64,000 nt of DNA from Holothuria scabra (Eukaryota > Echinodermata > Holothuroidea > Aspidochirotida > Holothuriidae), in contig CM074189.1 of assembly GCA_037179385.1 (NCBI GenBank), forward strand, positions 20,161,020 to 20,225,019, given 5' to 3'. Under the pieces are notes generated by a model. The model was given only the letters and a program-made list of their open reading frames with translations. It had not been told where the DNA came from and did no database searches. Every line of letters begins with the position of its first letter. Position 1 is the stretch's first letter. Made by a program: the position numbers and the translations under genes. Shown here piece after piece: positions 1-11,690 of the stretch.

Positions 1-553
1 TAGACACTGTAAACTGCAGATAGCTGTTCGAAGTATGTAACTGTTACCTACATTATTTGGTTTTTATGTCTATTACGTTATTATATTAATATTATGATCG
101 TTGCAAACTTCTCTATTACCTCTCTAATCTCTATTACCTCTCTTTTTACCATTTGAACTCTTGTTACCCCAAAAGACAAAGACCTTTGAACTCCACGAAA
201 ATCGATAGACATCATCTACTCAATAATTCCAACCCACACACCAAATATGAGCATAGTCACATGAACTGTTCTTGACATATTGTGTTAACAACGTTTTGAC
301 CTTTTGACCCCTTGGACTTCAAATGACCTTTAATCTTCACCAAAAAAATAGACGTCATCTACTAAATATAACAAACCCACACACCCAAATCTGAGACTAA
401 AATTGCACTGGCCTAAGTGTAGTGTAACAACTAGCTGAACACGAAAGGTCAGACTGTCGAAGTTGCTGCCTAATAATGTTCATTCAAGCGAAACCGAAAT
501 ACGGCATGCATTTCATCGATCACAAAAGTTTAGTCATTTGCTCAAATATTTAC
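1..553. other. intron continuation and dispersed repeat, no exon seen
   Basis: No coding exon is recognised. The stretch lies downstream of the donor that ends the last visible kinase exon, so it is probably intron of that minus-strand gene. About 150-450 contains degenerate copies of a repeat with 'ttgaccccttgg' and 'aaatgaccttta' words followed by 'caccaaaa', the same family as the tandem array near 27.2-27.9 kb. No KEN ribonuclease exon could be found here, so it should lie left of the window if present. Confidence 0.5.
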
Positions 554-785
554 CTTCCATTTCTTTGAGGCAGTCATCCATTGTTGGTCTTTTCAGCAAG
601 TCTTTGTCTAGCATTTTCTTCAACAATATTGTACATTCAACGGGAAAATTCGCTACGTGAGACAAAGAATACTTTCCCTCAGCTAAATTACTCATCAGCC
701 GCCCGGTGTCATTGATAAAAGGAAATGTAGCCTCAAAAGGATGGTGGCCGTTGGATAGAATATAGTACAGCAAGTAGCCAGCAAC
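554..785 (-). CDS. IRE1/RNase L-like kinase, C-lobe exon (partial gene)
   Basis: Exon encoding the end of a Ser/Thr kinase C-lobe. It starts after a pyrimidine-rich acceptor (CTTTCTTTAG, phase 0) and ends at a GTAAAT donor in phase 1 (length 232). The translation opens VAGYLLYYILSNGHHPF, matching the IRE1/RNase L helix F region (family pattern 'aGc.fYYv.s.G.HPF'), and later has LLKKMLDKDLLKRPTMDDCL, the kinase 'M...dP.kRP' signature with its conserved Arg. It joins the 2264-2427 exon in phase 0. In IRE1 and RNase L the KEN ribonuclease domain follows directly. Here the exon ends in a donor rather than a stop, so the protein continues beyond the window. Kinase identity is sure, IRE1-like subtype likely, presence of KEN unknown. 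Confidence 0.82.
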
Positions 786-2263
786 CTAAAGAAAGATGAT
801 GTAGTACAATGCCATGTCAGATGTCAGATGTGTTGTCCATGATAATTGTAAAAAAAAATATGGAAATACATGTCACAATGGAATACTACTAAAACGACAT
901 CAGGGACCACATGTAGGTGAAATTTTGTGTGGTTATCATTGCACTTAATGTCTATGAATGGCAGTACCGCTGTATTTATCAGTTTATGACTATAGTAATT
1001 TATGTCTACCAGCACTTAGGTATTAGAAGAACTGGTTTTTATAACACCTTGCAACAGTAAGAAAAGAACGGCGCTTCAGTTTTAAAGTATTATTTATGTT
1101 TATGTAAAATGTAATTTAAATGTTAATTCAATTTTTGAATATTACTTGCAGATAATATATGGCATGCTTTATAACCTGTTTATGATTTTATACAAAATAA
1201 ATTGGTCAATGGTCAGGTTTCAGTAGGTAGTTTCAGGTGATGTTATTTTACTGTCTACTACCTGCTTCTGATTGTTTTCAATCTCAAAGAGTGTTCTTGC
1301 CTACAAGAACTTATATATAAGAATACCTTTTTTACAGTAATCATTACTTTTTCATGCATATTCTCCAATCATATGCTGTTTATCATTTTTTTCAAATGTT
1401 GTTGCAGAAAAGCAAACAAAAACATCAATGATGTCATTGTTCAGCTGACATTTTCCTTAGAGACAATTAATGATGACAACATTGCAATGAATTCTGCTGC
1501 AAAATATAAAGTGCTATTTATACCTTACTTTTGTCAAGCTCATTAAAAATAATTGGTACTGCAATATCATACAAAACCAAACTCTAGTGGAAAAACAATG
1601 CCATGTGTGTCCCCATCTGATCCCTTTGTGTTTTCATATGACATCCCACATCAGTGCAATGCACAACTATAATAATCCATCATTCAGTGAGTACTCTGGA
1701 CAAAACTAGTATGATTCTTCTGAAACAACTCGTATGATTAAAAACCGTATTTTAGCTTGGCCAGAGTGTTTATTCCTTGAAGACCTCTGACCTTTTCAAA
1801 AGTACACCTTGGTGACGCAATGCCAGAATTTGTACCTCTACAACCTTTGATGAGACTCCCACATTTTTCCTAGAAGCTAGCAGTTACTGCACAATTTCAT
1901 AGAAAAAACAAAATGCAAATATAAACAGTCATTTTCAACTCTAATAAGAGATGGAATTATCCATATAAGTAAAGGCTTTCAAGTGATGCCACTGATTGAC
2001 CTATTTGACTCAAATGACATTTAACCTACTTCCAAAGGAAAAAATTTGATGATCCCCGACGTTACGCGAACACGTGCAAATATTTCATACAGCTTTTCAC
2101 TCTATTGCACCGTTTCACCTCTGCATGGTTAAAGAAAGACGTTTGGCATACTTCAGGGTTTGTGCCAAATGAAAGGAAAGAGGCTTTTTTTTCAATTTTG
2201 ACAAACAGACAGACTCACAGAGAGACATCGTGCCATGACTAAATAAATTAGGTAAACCTTCAC
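786..2263. other. intron of the kinase gene
   Basis: AT-rich sequence between two kinase exons whose phases match. I see no other exon, RNA gene or recognisable mobile element in it. Confidence 0.6.
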
Positions 2264-2427
2264 CTGGACATCAGATTCCTTCTTGTATTTAACTTTTTCA
2301 TTTCTGGATTGTAAGCCTTCTTGTGCTACCCAGCAAAGTGTTCCATAGAAACATGTAGCATGTGTAGTTTCTGCAATGAGATTTCTACTTATACCAAAGT
2401 CAGCCACGTATGCTTTGCCATCATCAT
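2264..2427 (-). CDS. IRE1/RNase L-like kinase, activation-loop exon
   Basis: Exon of 164 nt between acceptor TTTGTATTGCAG (phase 1) and donor CCAG|GTGAAG (phase 0). Joined to the upstream exon it reads ILVDDDGKAYVADFGISRNL, giving the catalytic-loop end and an intact DFG motif (about residues 164-166 counted from the exon start at 6399). The activation segment continues to GTLCWVAQEGL, where most IRE1-like kinases have GT.GW.APE, so the APE proline is replaced by Gln (AQE, about 189-191). It ends at KKESDVQ, which with the next exon gives the helix F Asp (SDVQVAGYLLYY). Both splice joins keep the frame and rebuild continuous family motifs, which is strong evidence for the structure. Confidence 0.85.
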
Positions 2428-5400
2428 CTGCAATACAAATTATTAAATGTCTCAGACCTTTCATAGGGAGAATGTTCGGGTCATGTCAAATTGTAGGCAT
2501 GCAATGCATGAAAAGAGCGTACTTTTCAAGTGAAATTATATTCTTTGACAACTTCTAAGTACTGATAATGGATTGCATTGCATAGAGAACAACATAAAGC
2601 ATCACAATCTTTGAATATTAGGTGTCAATTCAATTGTATAGTATGAGGATTAAGGGTATGCAAGTATATGAGTGATCCGTGGTGGACTGGACACTGTACA
2701 TACACTTTTACAAGGTTAGAAATTGAATGGTGAGATGATCCATTACTTTACCAAAAGTAATTGCCAACTGCTCTTGTACCTATTGATCTATGTGCAACCT
2801 AAAAGGAAAAGCGCATCACTTCACACGTAAGACTCATGAATGTCGTGCCATTCTATATTCATGTTTCTCTCCGATAATGACACGCTGATGAGTAACAGTT
2901 AAAACCCTCCACTAGCAACACAAGCTACAAGCATGTATATACATAGACCATCCAGTTGTGAATAAACAGTCATTTATATAACCTTTGTTGATGTACCCAT
3001 TAAAAATTTCACTGAGCAATGCTGATCTTTGAACATTGGAGAATACAACAATTTAACAATTTTTTGTTGGAGGAATGATGTAAAAAATATGTAGGGTTCC
3101 TCAATTCAATATCACAAACTTGTAAAATATTTAAGGAAATAATGTGTAAATAAATTTTTATGAAACACATTTCAGTTCTGAAACAAAACCCAACACCGAC
3201 CATTTTTTACAATGAGGCTGGAATTTAGCAGTCAGAACTACATGATACGTATTCTGCATATCAAATTCTAATGAATATTCTACAGCAAAATATACAAACC
3301 ATAAATTTATGCTATTACAATTTTTGACACCACTGTTCAAGGGTATGAACTGTTAAATCAAACTCCAAGCAGCTATGCATTTCAAAGATATTGGCAAACC
3401 TTAAGGACTCCCAGATTTTCCATGACTGCGATGCATGATATTGTCAGAATGGAGGTCCAGTGTATACATAAGCTAGTGGCGAGGTGGAGGGACACAGTCC
3501 ATATAATTTAGGAATGCCTTCCTTTTATGATTACATAGTAACGTCTAAAAATGGGTTCTTGTTTTTAAAAAGTTAGTTATATGAGGTTTAAATACCATAT
3601 TGAATGTGTAATGTAGTGTGAGTCAACTCGATATAAAGTTTAAGATTTAAAGTTAAAGTTTTAATTTATTTTCCAGTATGATTCGAGTTCAAGTTTGGTT
3701 TCCCTTTAGTTGCCTCTTACGATAGGCGGGTAATACCTTGGGCACCTTTTTCTTAAGTTCTCCCAACTCTCTGGCATTCGACGATTTTTTTTCTACGACC
3801 CCCAATACACATGGGGCTTGTTTTTAAATACATGTTAAATCGTTTCTTATTTTATGAAATTCCACGTTCCAAATTAGGTTACTGTCACAAAAACCTGCTA
3901 ATGATGTGTTGGCAACTGCCTTTGTCAAAATATCTTCATTCGTTTGATAAGTAAACAGTTTTGCAATATATAGTACTATGTCCGGGTATAGTTATGTATC
4001 TGTAAGGCTTAGCCATACAAAAAGCTGATCAACGCCCAATTTTAGGGAGTTGTGCAGGCGTCCAGCTAGCTGCAAGCACGCAACTGTAGTCTGTGAAGAG
4101 GATGAATAAGGGTTGACGCGGGACTTTTCTGAAATTGAATGTCAGCGGTTAAAGCTTACTCTTCAAAGTCGTTAAATGCGCAACCTTTCGGCACCGACGC
4201 TGGCGCCACCCATATTTGTCTAAAAGTAGAACGAAATCCAGCATAAACAAAGAGATTTACTGTCGAAGAAGCAATAGGGGCCATACAGGAATGACCCCAG
4301 GGTTGTTAAAGAGTGTTTATGCGCTGCCGTAATGAAAGTTTGAACATTTTCAAACAATGTCCATTTGCTACAGTATGGCAATGCACAGTATCACATCTGA
4401 TTTAGGGCTACCTACCCCTTGATGCTGTTTTCCTTTCAATTTCCTCTGTGTATTATGGTTCCTTCAAGGTTTGGAGAAGTAACTCTAAATTTTGGAAACC
4501 AGAATTTTGAAGATCTCTGCTTGGCTGATCTATTGCCCTAGTGAGCAGAGTTTGCGATCTTTGATTAGTGAACGTCCAATCTGCTTGTCAATTTGGTGCA
4601 CTGATGTTTATGGGAAAATGAAAAAGAGATTTAAAATATTCCAATATTTCATGTTTCTTCAGTTCCACAAAACTGGAATTTCCAATGAGTCAAATTTTCA
4701 CATACTGAGTACATTGACTCAATGTACCATTTCTCAGAAGATGCAGTGTAGCACTGAAATGACCTGTGCACTATGAACTGCCTATGGCCACCTGGTTGCA
4801 AACATGTTAGCACTGATACACTTTCAGTTGGACAAAATAAATTTGTTGAATAGGATAAGAGTCAGCCCTTTGGAAATTTGTTGTTCAATTCATTACATGT
4901 TTTTTCCAAGATAGGATTGGGTGAAAAAAAAAAGTTTCTTGAAATCCCATTCTTGAATACCAAGCTTCGTAGAAATCCTGTCTAGGCATCAGATAACTTT
5001 TTTAAATGTAGACCACTCACAGATTGGTTACACAGCTACGTTTGATATAATGTTTATATAGGTTCAGTATTGAGGCTGAAAGCCACTGGTGTGAACTGAT
5101 TTGGGAATTTAAGCCTATTTTTCAGAATATGATGCATTTTTTCAAATTCGTTTTGAAAAAGCCAATAAATAACCCCTTAAGTCATAAATCATACCCCTTC
5201 CTAGGCCAATGCATATTCATTAAAATTTTTGGCCGCCTAGAAATTTTTTGAAATCATCACAAGCCAATAGGGGACGGGATTGGTAGTGCCAATGCTATTT
5301 GAGTTACATGAGTAAGGATATTTTCCACCAAAATGCTGACTACAGAACATCTCTGTTTCAGTCATCAAAGAGCTGTAATCCTACAAGTTTCATTCTCAAC

Positions 5401-5936
5401 ATCTCCTGGAAGAGCAGCGTTTTATCCGGCACAATTGCGTTACTACAGTGTAATTGAACTGAACAATCCGAATGCATATAATTACTGCCCCTATGCAGAT
5501 ATTCGGTTCAGTATATCATATAATTGCCATGCAAATAATTTTGCACATTATAACTTTCTTGTAATTGTCATCTTTAATGAACAGCTTTAACCATACCCTG
5601 TGGACATGTATGTTGAATATCAATTACTTTTAAATTGTAAAGTTGATTTATAAATCCTTTCTTTTTTTTCCAGCTCAGAATTTTGTTTATGTTCTTGCAA
5701 GGATCAGCTGAGGTCTTGTCAACCTGGGCAGAGATTCAATCTTGGGTTTAGTTTCACAATGCATGCACCCAAATTTACCCGCAGCTGAGATAACAACTGG
5801 AGGGAATGGGCTACACATTTTTAGACAAAAACTAGTATTGTCTTCTAATGTTTACGATGCACACACTTAATATATTATTTGAAAATATAAATATCATCTT
5901 GATCTAATGTTTAAGAGAAATGTCGATAACACCTAC
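2428..5936. other. kinase-gene intron with a dispersed repeat
   Basis: No exon recognised. Around 3690-3820 is a short dispersed repeat ('gtttccctttagttgcctcttacgatagg' in two parts, ending near 'aatacacatgggg'), with a related word near 17325-17375 ('cctttagttccctcttacaac'). The plus-strand reading frame at 5333-5590 shows no recognisable domain and I treat it as chance. Confidence 0.5.
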
Positions 5937-6399
5937 CAACCAGAATGTTGCTGGGTTTTAAATCACGATGAATTATATTAATGGAATGGAGATCCCTCAG
6001 GCCTGTCAGGATGTCCACACACAATTGAACTCTTTTCTCTGGTGAAAGGCCGGCCCCAATAGGACTGTTGCTGCCTTCGATCACATCCTTTAGATCATAT
6101 TCACAGAGTTTGGTTACAATATAAGTGAAATCTTCATCTCTTTCAATATGAAGTATTTTCAAAACATTGCTCATAGCTTTTGGTTTCATCAAATTGTACA
6201 ATTCTGGCTCCCTCTGAACATTTTCACTAGTAATTCTCTTTACAGCGACAATTTCACCTCTGAACTTCCCACCATAAATGTGGCTTCCTGAGCTACCTGC
6301 GCTGATCCTTTCTTCTTTGCTGTAAGTTACTAATCCTACAGACTTCAGCAAGCTTAATTCTGAGTTGACTCTTGAAATCATGCCGGCCCACCTCTTTGA
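5937..6399 (-). CDS. IRE1/RNase L-like kinase, N-lobe and catalytic-loop exon
   Basis: Exon of 463 nt (phase 0 in, phase 1 out) from acceptor TTTATATTAG to donor G|GTAGGT. It encodes about 154 residues: a glycine-rich loop ISAGSSGSHIYGG (about 32-44), the ATP-anchoring Lys in VAVKRI (about 54), an alpha-C segment with REPELYNLM (Glu about 66), a hinge TKLCEYDLKDVIEG close to the IRE1 'elC.atL.eyve' pattern, and the catalytic loop HRDLKPSNILV (Asp about 146). All residues needed for catalysis in this part are present. Spliced to 2427-2264 and 785-554 it gives a nearly complete kinase domain of about 286 residues. Translation may come from upstream exons, or start at the Met at 6381 or in the candidate exon at 6579-6637. 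No transmembrane segment is visible just upstream, unlike canonical IRE1. Confidence 0.88.
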
Positions 6400-6578
6400 C
6401 TAATATAAAATAAATCAATGTATTAAATGTCTGCACTTGCATGAATGAAGTACTTTCTTTTCACAATAAGAGACTAGTAAGCACCTCTAGACATGCATGT
6501 ATCTATAATCTAAGACTCATCATCATTGGTGGCTCATAATTTACAGTTATACCAATATGAAAGGGTTGGTCTACTCAC

Positions 6579-6637
6579 ACCAAACCATTCATTTAATTTC
6601 ATTTGAATGTTACTACAAAACACCAAACAAAGAAACC
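6579..6637 (-). CDS. candidate short exon linking DED-like and kinase exons
   Basis: A 59-nt open stretch between a possible acceptor (GGTCTTCAG) and a strong donor (GGT|GTGAGT). It enters in phase 1 and leaves in phase 0, exactly what is needed to connect the DED-like exon (ends phase 1) to the kinase exon (starts phase 0). It also contains an ATG (MKLNEWFG, then SKRWAG of the next exon), so it could instead be the first coding exon of a separate kinase gene. The acceptor is weak and the peptide matches no known domain. Confidence 0.3.
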
Positions 6638-7578
6638 CTGAAGACCTTCCAAACAATAACATAAAATATTGTCTTTAAATGAATTATATAATTCAAATAG
6701 TTGCTGTTCGTTCCTTATCAAAAACCATATGACATATGCATAGTATGTTCCGCAAATCCAAGTGCCTAAATACTATGCATGAGCCTCATTACTATAATTT
6801 TCATATTTACGAGTAGTTTTCTCTGTATGACTCCTTATAACACGGATAAACACTAACAAGTTTAAAACTCTATGAAATAAGCCACGGCTTGTTACGGACG
6901 CACAGGAAAGGATAGAGTTCAGAATACTGCATTTCCTTACACTCGAGGATGTATGTTGTAGGTTAAGGGGCACACTACAAAGTTTATTCATAATTACAGA
7001 TCCATGATAAACCTATTGGAAAATGTGAGACGTGTACTTTTAGTCTTTTGTAGCAGTTGTGAATCCAGTGGACCTTTATTAAAGATAATGCAGAGCATGA
7101 GATAGAACATCCGATGGGTAGTCTGATATGTTTGTGGACATATGCAAACAGTGACGGGTACATTTGACCTTGTGACCTAGCAGGAAGTGCCAAATCCCCG
7201 TATTAATGTTCTTTAAATTCTATCCTACTGCAGTACTACTTTGATTTGCTTCTGCATTGATGTCGTCATGTTTCTTTTTAGTTTTTTATCAAAAGTGCCG
7301 TATCAGCCCAATGTTCAAACTTAGACAAACCTTCTTGGAACACCCTGCTCCCCCGTACAATGTAGGAGATAGTTAGGCCAATTTGGGACGCGCCATTTAC
7401 TAAGGAAACAAATATTGTTCTGGAGGACAGAGGTTTCGTAAATCGCAACTTCGTGTAGGAAAAACATTTCAAAGGGAGCTAGAGGTCGCGTAAACAGCAA
7501 TCGACGCCAAAAAACAACATAAAGACGTGGGGTGTTCCAACAGTTTTGTCCAAGATTGTTGGTATGTCTTCTTAGAGA
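6638..7578. other. intronic/intergenic, nothing recognised
   Basis: AT-rich sequence between the candidate exon and the foldback element. Short reading frames on the minus strand (6773-7472) show no domain or splice context that I can support. Confidence 0.5.
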
Positions 7579-7619
7579 TCATGTTTTCGTGAATTGTACG
7601 GAAGCGTTGAAAAGCCATT

Positions 7620-8050
7620 CAAAAGAAAAGAGAACTGTCTCGGCAAAGTGACAATTTTCGTAAAATTGACATTTTGACGACTTAATAGACTCCTTAAAAT
7701 GACAAGTTCGGAAAATTGTCATTTTGACAAGATAATACATCTCGTCAAAATGGCAAAATTCGGAAAATTGAAATTTTGCCAACCAAACAACATCTCGTCA
7801 AAATGACAAAATTCCGAAAACTGTTATTTTGCCAAGTAAGAACATGTTGTCAAAATGGCAAAATTCGGAAAATTGCCATTTTGCCGAGTTAGAACATCTC
7901 GTCAACTTGGCAAAATTTGGAATTTTGTCATTTTGTCGAGAGGGAAAATCTCGTCAAAATGACAAAATTCGGAAAATATGCATTGGCCTAGAAAAAACAT
8001 CTTGTCAAAACGGCAAAATATGGAAAATTGCCATTTCGTCTAGTTAGGAC
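7620..8050. repeat. left-arm array of ~52-bp hairpin-forming units
   Basis: About eight degenerate units at ~51-54 bp spacing (successive 'catctcgtcaaaatg'-like starts at about 7739, 7793, 7844, 7895 and 7948). Each unit has internal dyad symmetry. For example 7851-7883 has arms 'caaaatggcaa' and 'ttgccattttg' around an 11-nt centre, so single units could fold as small stems within the larger inverted repeat. Confidence 0.8.
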
Positions 8051-8220
8051 CTCAGGGCGAAATTCTATGGAAACGTTAAGGTGCCATCAAATTACGAACG
8101 TAGTCATCGCATTATCTTAACATTTTGCAATAAAATGATGAAATGAGCCTTATTATCTTAACATTTTACAGAAAAATGATAAAATGCAAACGTGCAGTAT
8201 TTCAACAGGCCAACACCTTG

Positions 8221-8520
8221 CACTGAATTACTCACTTTTCCAAAGTCCTCCCGACCCTCTGGAAAAGGACCGTCCGGCGAAACCAAACTTGAAACTGCTT
8301 TCCGAAGAAGCTATACCTTGACTTAAGGACAGCACTTGACCAACCTCAAGGCCTTCAGGCCTTTTAACACTGTTGTTCTGTCAAGCATGGCTCCATTCTA
8401 GACTGAATTACCCACTTATACTTTTTACAAAGTCGCCCCGACCCTCTAGCAAAGAGCCGTTCGGTGAAACCAAACTTGAAACTTCTCATTACTCACTTAT
8501 TGCAAGTGATAAATTCAGCA
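8221..8520. repeat. imperfect direct duplication, ~170-bp spacing
   Basis: Two related segments inside the foldback element, around 8226-8315 and 8400-8490, share 'ctgaattac.cact', 'ccgaccctct' and 'gaaaccaaacttgaaac' words in the same order. No coding meaning is seen. Confidence 0.6.
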
Positions 8521-9139
8521 TGTTGTCAATTTGTAGAAAAATGACGGATTACGGATCTGCTTTGGATTTTTTTCCACATTTTAAAGAGGTAGAATAAAGT
8601 GCGCCGTCATTAATACTAATACGCCTATTTTCATAACAAAAAAGATTCTGCATATCTGTATGTTTAGGGCAATCTGACCTCTTGGGGTAGGAAGCGGGTG
8701 TAACACTTCAAGTCTTCAGAAAGTCCCTCAAATTCGAATTTGGGGTTGGGGCAATCTCTTTCGTTCATTTTACTGTCCCACCGGTTTTACCTTTGACTTT
8801 TTTTCCGGGGACACTTTTCCTCTTCCCCTTGTCAGACTCTACAATTAAATCTCTTTCTATAATTATTTTTTTTTTTCGTTGTTATTGGGACGTTAATGTC
8901 AGCTAAGTCTAAGTCTGCTTAGCGCCTCTGTGGCTAAAGCCCCCTTTAGATTTTTTCGTAGCGATGAGCCGGACGGAAAAAGTCTAAACGCCCTTAAAAT
9001 TGAACACAACAGCAACAAATCTAAAGTTTGTCTTAGTTTTTACTTGAATGCTATACAAATCCGGGCTTGGTTTAAGGCGAAAACAACAACTGGGATTTAA
9101 TTATCCTTTTAGAAGCAGGGTATCTGAACCAGTGTTTAA

Positions 9140-9240
9140 GTCGAGACCAGCATATCCAAGACCGAGACCAGAAGGTGTCTAGACCGAGACCAGGGCAGAA
9201 TGCGAGACCGACAAAGTCCAAGACCGAGACGAGACCGAAT
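9140..9240. repeat. 'gaccgagacca' simple repeat
   Basis: Degenerate short repeat of gaccgagacca/gagaccgac words in the interior of the foldback element. It accounts for the apparent reading frames on both strands at 9072-9384. Confidence 0.6.
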
Positions 9241-9841
9241 GTATGTATTACAAAGAAAAATAAACTGTCCAAAGTTTTGAATACTTTTAGCATAATTTTA
9301 TTCCCTAATGCTCCAAAAATAACATGTAGCACCAAAAGTGCTTCTTCATTGATTTGTATATATTTTATTTTATCCTATGCATGACCATATGGGATGGGGC
9401 CGCGGGCTGCAGTCCCCAAATTGGCCAAAACCTTGCTATGTAGATCGGGCAGACTTTGGTTCCTCAGTAGGGCAGAGATTATACCGTCGTTGGGGATTTG
9501 GAATAGGGCAAAAGTCATCCCTGAAAAAAAGAGTCCAGCCCCCTAATCTGTCCCGTCCCGTACGGCCCAGGTGGCCCTACTCCTCAAATTGGAGTCAGGC
9601 AGTGCTACAGATGTTTAGTGTTGTGAATTTGATTGATGCATGAAATGAGATTTTCCAACCCACAGAAATATAAGTCGCAAAACTCTATGTAGTTATTGTC
9701 AAGTCTTCCTTTGGGCGGAACATGGACTACTTGCACCCTCACAGAATGCCTTCATTACAGTTGAAGAACATGAGCGTTTAAAGAATGCCTGCAGAGAGGC
9801 GTGTTCAATGAGGGACAACTTGAGAAATTTTGATATAGAAC

Positions 9842-10765
9842 CAGTGGCGTCACCACACTGGGGGCTTTGCTAGGCTCCACTCAAGGCGTCGGAGGCGCCA
9901 CCTAGCACAAAGCGCGTGGCTCTTTGGCTGGAGTCAAGGATCTCTCATGAGGGTCCGTGGGCCCTTGGAGCCCGTTTTGGGGTCCAGCCGATCCAGGAGG
10001 CGAAGCCCCCTGACGCTCCTGGGTTTTAGGGTGTTTATGAGGTAGTAAAGTCGTTACGTAAGGGTAATTCTATTGACCTATCACTGATCTAAAAATAACC
10101 TCCATGGTAACTTCAAGTAAGACGGGTAAAATAAAACTAATGAAACTACTACCAAGAGGGAATCGGGCTGACATTTTTAAAAAGGGGAGATGAACTATAC
10201 AGAAAGAAATTAATTGGAGTTCAATGTGAGTCCCTGTGGGGTCCAGGGGCCAAGCCCCGGAAGCTCCCGAGTTTTAAGATGCTTGTGAAGTATTAAAACA
10301 GAAATTTAACAGTAATTCTTTTGTCTTTACACTAATCTAACAGTTACTCTCAGGGCAACTCGAAGTAAAATGCTGAAGCTAGAAAGAGAAGGTAGCTGAT
10401 GGGCAGGTAGATGTGGTTCTTTAGAGGAGAGATGACGGCCTACTGTAATTCTGCCTAAACGGTTACCTCAGCAGTGTGCTTTACCTTCAGCTGGCGTAGT
10501 CGGAAGTGTGCAAAAATTTTTGAGAAAACGCAACCCATCAGACAGACGGAATTTCAAGATGTTTTTGCGATAACTTAATTTGATGAACATGAACATTACT
10601 GTCAAAAGAAGAATCAAATCTTAAAAAAATTCGCAGTCACACTCTGACTACAGAGGAAATATTGCTTATTGGCACACGGGGACACAAGATTTTCCAGGGG
10701 GCAGGGCGTCCTTCCCCCACCTCCTGGGCAGGGACCCCCTCCCCCACCTCCTGGGTCCGCCACTG
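9842..10765. mobile_element. degraded DNA transposon (cagtggcg termini) nested in foldback element
   Basis: The left end reads 'cagtggcgtcaccacac' and the right end 'ctgggtccgccactg', giving short imperfect terminal inverted repeats of the cagtggcg...cgccactg type common in invertebrate hAT-like non-autonomous elements. Internally, two related stretches (about 9975-10060 and 10240-10310) share 'tccagg.g.c.aagcccc' and 'gttttag.gtg.ttatgag'-like words. No transposase is visible, and the flanking 8-bp words agree only partly, so it is old. Confidence 0.45.
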
Positions 10766-11109
10766 ATAGGGGTCAGATTACACTGTTTACATATTTCTTC
10801 TTGTTTGTAAAGCGCCTGCAGTCCTGATTGTACCATAAACTCACCAAATTGGGAAATAATACAAAAATTTTGGTATACTGTACATCAGTAATATATTAAT
10901 TTTCTGCAAAAGGAGAAATAAATAACATTCGTTAAATGCGTAATTCATCAATTTTCTGCGAAATTTTGAATTTTTGAGATATACTGTAAGTTTGCAATGT
11001 TAAGATAATAAGTAAACATGTCATCATTTTGCTACCAAATGTAAAGATCATGCAGTGACTAAGTTCTTTACTTGATGGCACCTTAAAGCTTCCATAGAAT
11101 TTCCCCTTC

Positions 11110-11690
11110 TAAACAAGATGATCTAACTCGACAAGATGCAATTTTCTGACTTTTGCCATTTTGACAAAAAGTTCTTACCCGGCAAAATGGTATTTTTCTG
11201 AATATTACCGTTTTTACGAGATGATCTAACTCAGCAAGATGACAGTTTTTCAAATTTTGCCATTTTGATGAGAAGTTCTATTTCGCCAATATAACATTTT
11301 TCTGAATTTTGAGATTTTGACGAGATGTTTGAACTCGTCAAAATGTCTTTTTCTGAATTTTTCCATTTTGACGAGATGTTCAAACTCGCCAAAATGACAT
11401 TCTTCTGAATTTTTTCCATTTTGACGAGATGATCTAATTCGGCAAAATGACAATTTTCTGAATTTTGCTATTTTGACAAGATGTTCTAATTCAGCAAAGT
11501 GACAATTTTCTGAATTTTGTCATTTTTTCGAGATTTTTTAACTCAGCAAAATGACAATTTTCGGAATTTAAACGTTTTGACAAGTTAATTTAAACGCCAA
11601 ATTTCGGATTTTTGTCATTTTGAAGACTTAATTTGAGTCGTCAAAATGTCAATTCTACGAAATTGTCATTTTGCTGAGAGAGGTTTTTTT
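11110..11690. repeat. right-arm array of ~52-bp units, inverted to the left arm
   Basis: Tandem units such as 'ttttgacgagatgatctaa' followed by 'tcggcaaaatgacaatttt', which are reverse complements of the left-arm unit. The minus-strand frames at 11231-11453 (repeating HFGEFEHLVKMEKF-like peptides) come from this array and are not genes. Confidence 0.8.

Noticed and set aside
1..553. KEN ribonuclease exon of the kinase gene
   Set aside because: No open stretch with KEN-like motifs was found on the minus strand here; it may lie beyond the left edge.
7579..8047. Open frames with repeated FSEFCHF / LSKWQNSENCHF peptides
   Set aside because: They are translations of the ~52-bp tandem units of the foldback arm.
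11231..11453. Open frames with repeated EFEHLVKMEKF peptides
   Set aside because: Translations of the inverted right-arm array, not protein genes.
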